Shown here: one piece after another, positions 1-4,554 of the stretch
Layout of the letters: every line of letters starts with the position of its first letter
How positions within the stretch are numbered: position 1 is the first letter of the stretch
Origin: Aquimonas sp046318115
GTDB lineage: Bacteria > Pseudomonadota > Gammaproteobacteria > Xanthomonadales > Xanthomonadaceae
Length of the DNA: 6,760 nt
NCBI GenBank assembly: GCA_046318115.1
Contig: JBKCVA010000018.1
Coordinates: 1 to 6,760, forward strand
Reading direction: 5' to 3'
Notes under the pieces: generated by a model
Database searches by the model: none
Told to the model about the DNA's origin: nothing
What the model saw: only the letters and a program-made list of their open reading frames with translations
Made by a program: the position numbers and the translations under genes

Positions 1-149
1 AGGGAAGCCGGTGTGACTCCGGCGCTGCCCCGCAGCGGTATGTGGAAACGACCGCCGTCATTGGCACTGGGGCTCAAGGCCCCGGGAAGCGACGGCCAGT
101 AGGTGCCCGGATGCAACCGGGCCTGTCCACGAGCCCGAAGACCTGCCGA
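1..149 (+). promoter_or_regulatory. Cobalamin (B12) riboswitch aptamer, 5' end cut by the window
   Basis: This RNA senses adenosylcobalamin or a related cobalamin and lowers expression of the gene downstream. The order of conserved blocks matches the cobalamin riboswitch family: GGGAA at 3-7, the GCCGG/CCGGC stem with loop GUGUGACU near 7-22, the CUGCCCCGCAGC core near 26-37, GCACUG at 64-69, GGGAAG at 84-89, and the B12 box (GAGCCCGAAGACCUGCC) at 131-147. Two peripheral hairpins are visible: GGGGC/GCCCC at 69-83, and GCCCGG/CCGGGC at 105-122. The 5' strand of the closing P1 helix would lie just before base 1. The downstream gene, nrdA, encodes a B12-independent enzyme, which is a classic target. 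Family assignment is secure. Whether control is transcriptional or translational is not settled by the sequence. Confidence 0.95.
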
Positions 150-152
150 CAG

Positions 153-175
153 CCGTGCGAAGCACACACGCACGG
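153..175 (+). promoter_or_regulatory. P13-like regulatory hairpin with L5-L13 kissing loop
   Basis: A 7-bp perfect stem, CCGUGCG (153-159) with CGCACGG (169-175), closes a 9-base loop, AAGCACACA. It begins three to five bases after the B12 box. The loop bases CACAC (163-167) are complementary to GUGUG (11-15) in the aptamer's conserved loop. In known cobalamin riboswitches a loop-loop contact between L5 and L13 is the ligand-stabilised switch, and the position here matches. The hairpin and complementarity are seen directly; the switching role is inferred from the family. Confidence 0.75.
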
Positions 176-409
176 TCCCGGCATCAGGGCTTCCGCGGGG
201 AAGCAGCCGAACGCTTGGGCGCGGGCCAGACGTGCTCGCGCTGCGTCCTGCCGCGCATTCCGTGGAGACTCCAGCGCCCGAGGGGGCGTTGCCGCAGCCG
301 CATGCGCGATCGACCGCCCGGTCGGCGCTTGCGTCTGTGTCGACGCTCGCTCAAGCGCGCGCCCCCGCGAGGGAGGGGACGCGCACTGTGCGTCACACGG
401 ACCCAGCCC
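176..409 (+). promoter_or_regulatory. Long structured nrdA leader (candidate expression platform)
   Basis: No convincing gene lies between the riboswitch and the nrdA start; translations in all frames are Arg/Pro/Ala-rich without family resemblance. Three hairpins can be drawn. At 273-290, AGCGCCC pairs with GGGCGTT around GAGG. At 304-328, GCGC and CGACC pair with GGTCG and GCGC around GCCC, with a 3-base bulge, and a mildly T-rich stretch follows. At 357-384, GCGCG and CCCC pair with a purine tract GGGAGGGG (371-378) and CGCGC. The last could mask a ribosome-binding-like sequence, but that tract is about 31 bases before the chosen ATG. None has a clean run of T, so a classical intrinsic terminator is not evident. 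Confidence 0.4.
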
Positions 410-2869
410 ATGCACACCCAGGACACACCGACCGCTGCGACGAAAGCGCAGGGAACGGCGTCGCTCGACGCCAGCACAGCGGGCTCGACTCGCGACACCG
501 ACCGCGAGGCCGCAGCACCCCCAGCGCTCGAACTGCGCCCACCGCACGATGCGCCCGGCATGTGCGTCACCAAACGCAGCGGACGCCGCGAACCCGTCGA
601 TCTGAGCAAGATCGTGCGCGCGGTGATGCGCTGCTGTGACGGTCTCTACGCGGTCGACCCGATGCGGGTTGCCACGCGCACCATCTCCGGCCTGTACGAC
701 GGCGCCAGCACCCGCGAACTGGACGAGCTTTCCATTCGCACCGCGGCGCTGCTGACCGCTGAAGAGCCCGAATACGGCCGTCTCGCGGCCCGCCTGCTGG
801 CGCAGGTGATCGAGAAGGAAGTCACCGGACAAGAGATCCACGCCTTCTCCCAGTCGGTCAGCCGCGGCCATGAGCTCGGTCTGATCAACGCGCGTCTGCT
901 CGGCTTCGTGCAGGCCCATGCGCGCAAGCTCAATGACGCGATCGACACGGCGCTTGACCGCGGCTTCGACTACTTCGGTCTGCGCACCCTCTACGATCGC
1001 TATCTGCTGCGCCATCCGCATACGCGCAGGGTGATCGAGACGCCGCAGCAGTTTTTCCTGCGCGTGGCCTGCGCGCTGAGCGAGGACGTGCCGGATGCCC
1101 TGGCGCTGTACCGGCGCATGGCCCAGCTCGACTACCTGCCAAGCTCGCCGACGCTGTTCAACAGCGGCACCACGCATGAGCAGCTTTCGTCCTGCTTCCT
1201 GCTCGACTCGCCTGCCGACTCGCTGGAGTCGATCTACCAGCGCTACGGCGATATCGCCCAGCTGTCCAAGTTCAGCGGCGGCATCGGCGTCGGCTACTCG
1301 CGGGTGCGCTCGCGCGGCTCGCTGATCCGCTCGACCAACGGCCACAGCAACGGCATCGTGCCTTGGCTGAAGACGCTGGATTCGTCGGTGGCCGCGGTCA
1401 ACCAGGGGGGCAAGCGCAAAGGCGCCGCCTGCGTGTACCTGGAGACCTGGCATGCCGACATCGAGGACTTTCTCGAACTGCGCGACAACGCCGGCGACGA
1501 GGCGCGACGCACCCACAATCTGAACCTGGCGAACTGGGTGCCCGATCTCTTCATGAAGCGCGTCGAAGCCGACCGGGATTGGTCGCTGTTCGATCCGAGG
1601 GTGGTGCCCGAGCTGACCGACCTCTACGGCGACGCCTTTGAGCGCGCCTACGCGCAGGCAGAGGCCCAGGGCAAGTCTGCGAAAACGGTGCCTGCGCGCA
1701 AGCTCTACGCGCGGATGATGCGCACGCTGGCCGAGACCGGCAACGGTTGGATGACCTTCAAGGACCGCTGCAACGCGACCAGCAACCAGACGGCCAAGCC
1801 CGGCAACATCATCCATCTGTCGAATCTGTGCACCGAGATTCTGGAGGTCACCTCGGCCGAGGAAACCGCGGTCTGCAATCTCGGCTCGATCAATCTCGCC
1901 CGCCACCTCGATGCCGACGGTCAGTTCGACTTCGAGGCGCTGGCCGAGACCGTGCGGCTGGCCGTGCGCCAGCTCGATCGCGTGATCGATCTGAACTTCT
2001 ATCCGATCGAATCGGCGCGCCGCGGCAACCTGCGCTGGCGGCCGGTGGGCTTGGGCTGCATGGGGCTGCAGGACCTGTTCTTCCGCCTGCGCCTGCCCTT
2101 CGACAGCGAGGCTGCACGCGCGCTGTCGGCGCGCATCGCCGAGGAGATCTACTTCCATGCGCTGGACACTTCGGTCGAGCTCGCGCAGGCGCGCGGCGTG
2201 CACCCCGCTTTCGCGGACACGCGTGCGGCCAGCGGCGCGCTGCAGTTCGACGCCTGGGGCCTGACGCCGGCGAATGCCGATCGCTGGAATGCGCTGCGCG
2301 CACGCATCCAGCAGCACGGCCTGCGCAACTCGCTGCTGATCGCGATCGCCCCCACCGCCACGATCGCCTCCATCACCGGCTGCTACGAATGCATCGAGCC
2401 GCAGGTCAGCAACCTGTTCAAGCGCGAAACCTTGTCGGGCGACTTCCTGCAGGTCAACCGATATCTGGTCGATGAACTGAAGGCGCTGGGCCTGTGGACC
2501 GCCGACATGCGCGACGCCATCAAGCGCGCCGAGGGCTCGATCCAGAACCTGCCGCAGATCCCGGAGCCCCTGCGGCAGATCTACCGGACCGCCTGGGAGC
2601 TGCCGATGCGTTCGCTGATCGACATGGCCGCGGAGCGCGGCGCATACATCGATCAATCCGCCTCGCTGAATCTCTTCATGGAGAGCCCGAACATCGGCGC
2701 GCTGTCGTCCATGTACATGTACGCCTGGAAGCGGGGACTGAAAACCACCTACTACCTGCGCTCGCGCCCGGCCACAAAGATCGCCAAGGCCACTGTGTCG
2801 GCCTATACGCCGGTCGAGGCGGTGGTGTGTTCGCTGGAGAACCCGGAGGCGTGTGAGGCGTGTCAGTGA
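410..2869 (+). CDS. nrdA: Class I ribonucleoside-diphosphate reductase, large (catalytic) subunit NrdA
   Basis: NrdA reduces ribonucleoside diphosphates to deoxyribonucleotides in the cytoplasm, using a radical supplied by NrdB. From ATG 410 the protein has 819 residues, against 761 in E. coli. Residues 1-50 are a Thr/Ala/Pro-rich extension. An ATP-cone begins near 53 (VTKRSGRRE), the site for overall activity control by ATP/dATP. The barrel follows: SSC at C262 and C489 (CNLGS) would be the redox cysteine pair; N472-L-C474-T-E476 holds the thiyl-radical cysteine with its Asn/Glu partners; Y781-Y782 is the radical-transfer tyrosine pair; C815/C818 in the tail (CEACQ) pass electrons from thioredoxin or glutaredoxin. 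All key residues are intact. The start is uncertain: codons upstream of 410 read as non-coding, and no strong ribosome site precedes 410; ATG 560 would remove the extension but keep the ATP-cone. A cobalamin riboswitch lies upstream; nrdB follows after an interrupted spacer. Confidence 0.97.
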   Translation: MHTQDTPTAATKAQGTASLDASTAGSTRDTDREAAAPPALELRPPHDAPGMCVTKRSGRREPVDLSKIVRAVMRCCDGLYAVDPMRVATRTISGLYDGASTRELDELSIRTAALLTAEEPEYGRLAARLLAQVIEKEVTGQEIHAFSQSVSRGHELGLINARLLGFVQAHARKLNDAIDTALDRGFDYFGLRTLYDRYLLRHPHTRRVIETPQQFFLRVACALSEDVPDALALYRRMAQLDYLPSSPTLFNSGTTHEQLSSCFLLDSPADSLESIYQRYGDIAQLSKFSGGIGVGYSRVRSRGSLIRSTNGHSNGIVPWLKTLDSSVAAVNQGGKRKGAACVYLETWHADIEDFLELRDNAGDEARRTHNLNLANWVPDLFMKRVEADRDWSLFDPRVVPELTDLYGDAFERAYAQAEAQGKSAKTVPARKLYARMMRTLAETGNGWMTFKDRCNATSNQTAKPGNIIHLSNLCTEILEVTSAEETAVCNLGSINLARHLDADGQFDFEALAETVRLAVRQLDRVIDLNFYPIESARRGNLRWRPVGLGCMGLQDLFFRLRLPFDSEAARALSARIAEEIYFHALDTSVELAQARGVHPAFADTRAASGALQFDAWGLTPANADRWNALRARIQQHGLRNSLLIAIAPTATIASITGCYECIEPQVSNLFKRETLSGDFLQVNRYLVDELKALGLWTADMRDAIKRAEGSIQNLPQIPEPLRQIYRTAWELPMRSLIDMAAERGAYIDQSASLNLFMESPNIGALSSMYMYAWKRGLKTTYYLRSRPATKIAKATVSAYTPVEAVVCSLENPEACEACQ

Positions 2870-2878
2870 GGCGGGAAA

Positions 2879-2962
2879 GAGTGGAGAGGAAAGAGGAACG
2901 AGTGCAGAGCGAAGAGCGAAGAGCAAGGAGGAAAGAGGAAGGAGGAGAGAGTCTGGAGGTTG
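2879..2962 (+). repeat. Tandem heptad array, 12 units of GAGNNNN
   Basis: Starting ten bases after the nrdA stop codon, twelve consecutive 7-base units all begin with GAG and then vary (for example GAGGAAA, GAGGAAC, GAGCGAA twice in succession, GAGCAAG, GAGGAAG). The last two units, GAGTCTG and GAGGTTG, are the most degenerate. The tract is almost purely purine on this strand. It includes AGGAACGAGTGC at 2894-2905, which occurs as an exact inverted copy at 3459-3470. The array ends 19 bases before the stop codon of the opposing four-helix-bundle gene, so it is that gene's downstream flank. Periodicity is seen directly; function is unknown. Confidence 0.85.
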
Positions 2963-2981
2963 GCGGAGTGTCTGTCTGTGC

Positions 2982-3338
2982 TCAGGCGGGTGATCTGAAT
3001 CGCCGTCTCAGGGTCGTGAGCATGCGGCTGACTTCATCGATCAACTCGTGCGCCTCCAGGTTCTTCTCGTGATCCAGCCAGTGCAGGCGTTCGCACAGAA
3101 GCAGCTGCGTGTGGAGTTCGGCGAGTGAGCCCTGCGCTATGGCGAGGAACTGCGCCTTCTCTCGAACGGATTCGCGGGCCCAGCCCTCCGCGATGTTGCT
3201 GGGCACAGACACGGCAGCACGTGTGATCTGCGCGCGAATCCCGAATTTCTCAATCGCTGGTAGACCCGTCGACGTTCGACAGATCCGCTCTGCCAAGGCC
3301 ATTGCCTTGTTCCACACCATGGCGTCTCGGTAGTGCAT
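2982..3338 (-). CDS. Four-helix-bundle protein, S23 / rRNA intervening-sequence-protein family
   Basis: This is a small 118-residue protein of the S23 (bIVP) family, first known from proteins encoded within 23S rRNA intervening sequences; its biochemical role is not established. Family hallmarks are W9 in the first helix, an E30-K-F-G segment, the signature RAAVSVPSNIAEG at 40-52, and GSLAELHTQL at 70-79 at the start of a later helix. Length is normal for the family. The basic C-terminus (LRRRFRSPA) is notable. ATG at 3338 is preferred over TTG at 3341 because GGGAG (plus-strand 3345-3349) sits six bases upstream. It lies antisense between nrdA and nrdB, flanked by inverted heptad arrays, and by eye is less GC-rich than its neighbours, which suggests separate origin. 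Family call is firm; function is unknown. Confidence 0.9.
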   Translation of the reverse strand: MHYRDAMVWNKAMALAERICRTSTGLPAIEKFGIRAQITRAAVSVPSNIAEGWARESVREKAQFLAIAQGSLAELHTQLLLCERLHWLDHEKNLEAHELIDEVSRMLTTLRRRFRSPA

Positions 3339-3344
3339 CAACCA

Positions 3345-3349
3345 CTCCC
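3345..3349 (-). promoter_or_regulatory. Ribosome binding site of the S23-family gene
   Basis: GGGAG on the minus strand, six bases before ATG 3338. It decides the start between that ATG and the adjacent TTG at 3341. Confidence 0.5.
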
Positions 3350-3410
3350 ATTTCCATCGCTGACCTCATCGTCGCAGCCCGGCGCGACACAGCCCATCAG
3401 AGAATTACCC

Positions 3411-4478
3411 ATGCAGCCCCCAGAAAAAGCCCCCACCCAACTCGTTGCTCGTTCCTCCGCACTCGTTCCTGACGCTCCTCGCCTCCTAGATCCAGGCTTC
3501 GAGCTCACCCTGCGCCCCATGCGCTATCCGCAGTTCTACGAGATGTATCGCGATGCGATCAAGAATTCGTGGACGGTGGATGAGATCAACTTCCAAATCG
3601 ATATCAGCGACCTGCACTCGAAGCTGACGCCTGCCGATCGGCACCTGATCCACCGGCTGGTCGCGTTCTTCGCGACCGGCGATTCGATCGTGTCGAACAA
3701 CCTGGTGCTGAACCTCTACCAGCATCTCAACGCGCCCGAGGCGCGGATGTATCTGTCGCGGCAGCTCTACGAGGAAGCGCTGCACGTGCAGTTCTACCTG
3801 ACCCTGCTCGACAACTATCTGCCTGACCCGTCAGAACGCATCAAGGCCTTCGCTGCGGTGGAGAACATTCCGTCGATCCGCAAGAAGGCCGAGTTCTGCT
3901 TCCGGTGGATCGACAGCCTGCAGCAGCTGCGGCGGGTCGAGACCCGCGAGCAGCGGCGGCAGTTCCTCCTCAACCAGATCTGCTTCGCCACCTGCATCGA
4001 AGGGCTGTTTTTCTTTGCCGCCTTCGCCTACGTGTACTACTTCCGCTCGCGGGGGCTGCTGCCAGGTCTGGCGTCGGGCACCAACTGGGTGTTCCGCGAC
4101 GAGAGCTGCCACATGGCCTTCGCCTTCGAGTGCGTGCGCACGATTCGCAGCGAAGAGCCCGAGCTGTTCGACGCAGCCATGCAGCAGCAGGTGTATGCGA
4201 TGCTGGAAGAGGCCATCGAGTGCGAGATTCAGTTCGCCGAGGATGTGCTTTCGGGCGGTGTGGCGGGCATCTCGATGCGCGACATGCGGCAGTATCTGCA
4301 GCACTGCGCGGATCAGCATTTCGCCAAGCTCGGCCTGCCGCTGCGCTATCACGTGCGCAACCCGCTGCCCTTCATGGAGCTGCAGGACGTTCAGGAGCTG
4401 ACGAACTTCTTCGAGCGGCGGGTCTCGGCCTATCAGGTCGGGGTCAGCGGCGATGTCGCCTTCGACCACGCGTTCTGA
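3411..4478 (+). CDS. nrdB: Class Ia ribonucleoside-diphosphate reductase, small (radical) subunit NrdB
   Basis: NrdB carries a di-iron centre and a tyrosyl radical that it delivers to NrdA. From ATG 3411 it has 355 residues, close to the usual length. Ligands can be read off: D91, E122 and H125 (EALH), E197 (IEGLFF), E231 and H234 (ESCH). Y129, four residues after H125, is in the radical position, so this is a tyrosine-type enzyme and not the Phe-substituted class Ic. W54 and D230 fit the radical-transfer chain, Y341 fits the flexible-tail tyrosine, and the FDHAF terminus would dock into NrdA. A GTG at 3333 could extend the frame by 26 residues, but that stretch overlaps the opposing gene's start and lacks conservation. 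Residues 9-25 are encoded by an inverted heptad array; conserved NrdB sequence starts right after, at LLDPGFELTLRP. Expression with nrdA is expected but the spacer is about 540 bp, so a separate promoter is possible. Confidence 0.96.
   Translation: MQPPEKAPTQLVARSSALVPDAPRLLDPGFELTLRPMRYPQFYEMYRDAIKNSWTVDEINFQIDISDLHSKLTPADRHLIHRLVAFFATGDSIVSNNLVLNLYQHLNAPEARMYLSRQLYEEALHVQFYLTLLDNYLPDPSERIKAFAAVENIPSIRKKAEFCFRWIDSLQQLRRVETREQRRQFLLNQICFATCIEGLFFFAAFAYVYYFRSRGLLPGLASGTNWVFRDESCHMAFAFECVRTIRSEEPELFDAAMQQQVYAMLEEAIECEIQFAEDVLSGGVAGISMRDMRQYLQHCADQHFAKLGLPLRYHVRNPLPFMELQDVQELTNFFERRVSAYQVGVSGDVAFDHAF
3437..3485 (-). repeat. Inverted heptad array within the 5' end of nrdB
   Basis: Seven consecutive 7-base units read NNNNCTC on the plus strand, i.e. 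GAGNNNN on the minus strand: four perfect units at 3437-3464 (CCAACTC, GTTGCTC, GTTCCTC, CGCACTC), two degenerate ones (GTTCCTG, ACGCTCC), then TCGCCTC. It is the same repeat type as at 2879-2962 but on the opposite strand, and shares a perfect 12-bp core (GCACTCGTTCCT, 3459-3470). It is wholly inside the nrdB reading frame, and 49 bases is not a multiple of three. Confidence 0.75.
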
Positions 4479-4503
4479 TCGCCCCATCACCCGCCGCTGA
4501 AAT

Positions 4504-4534
4504 GCGAAAGGCCCGGCGGTGCCGGGCCTTTCGC
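4504..4534. terminator. Bidirectional intrinsic terminator between nrdB and the convergent peptidase gene
   Basis: A perfect 14-bp inverted repeat, GCGAAAGGCCCGGC (4504-4517) with GCCGGGCCTTTCGC (4521-4534), closes a 3-base GGT loop. AAA on one arm and TTT on the other give short U stretches within the stem in both directions. It lies 25 bases after the nrdB stop and 20 bases from the peptidase stop, exactly where two converging transcripts should end. The U tract is short, so efficiency is unknown. Confidence 0.85.
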
Positions 4535-4554
4535 TTGCAAGCGTGCTGGATCGC

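Larger units (their letters stand above)
2879..3485. mobile_element. Putative S23-gene cassette bounded by inverted heptad arrays
   Basis: A 607-bp unit is defined by a GAGNNNN array on the left and its reverse complement (NNNNCTC) on the right, with one four-helix-bundle gene between them in antisense orientation to nrdAB. The 12-bp core AGGAACGAGTGC is perfectly inverted between the two arms. The unit splits two genes that are usually adjacent, and overlaps the first codons of nrdB. There is no transposase, no clear target-site duplication and no standard IS terminus, so calling it a mobile unit is inference. It could instead be a long-resident accessory gene with slipped-strand repeats on each side. 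Confidence 0.35.

Noticed and set aside
155..409. Extension of nrdA upstream to GTG 155, ATG 302 or a CTG at 386
   Set aside because: The upstream codons give Arg/Cys-rich non-conserved sequence; GTG 155 lies inside the P13-like hairpin. CTG 386 has a well-spaced purine tract but CTG starts are rare, so it was only noted.
42..639. Open frames within the riboswitch and leader on the plus strand (42-605 and 103-639)
   Set aside because: Both overlap the structured riboswitch RNA and the nrdA 5' end in other frames, and their Arg/Pro/Ala-rich translations resemble no protein.
74..2926. 950-codon open frame on the minus strand opposite nrdA and its leader
   Set aside because: It mirrors the nrdA frame in GC-rich DNA, has His/Arg/Gln-rich sequence with no recognisable family, and runs across the riboswitch. 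It is a shadow of nrdA codon bias.
2879..2962. CRISPR-like array
   Set aside because: Units are 7 bp with no spacers of 25-40 bp, so this is not CRISPR.
2982..3338. Diversity-generating retroelement, because its Avd accessory protein is also a four-helix bundle related to this family
   Set aside because: No reverse transcriptase and no template/variable repeat pair is visible in the window.
2982..3338. A 23S rRNA intervening sequence
   Set aside because: The flanking DNA is nrdA and nrdB, not rRNA.
3333..3410. Upstream GTG start for nrdB at 3333
   Set aside because: It overlaps the start region of the opposite-strand gene, lacks a ribosome site and adds non-conserved residues; ATG 3411 gives a normal NrdB length.
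3831..4490. 219-codon minus-strand frame opposite nrdB
   Set aside because: Shadow frame of nrdB with no recognisable domains; it also starts before the terminator hairpin on the wrong side for the peptidase gene.
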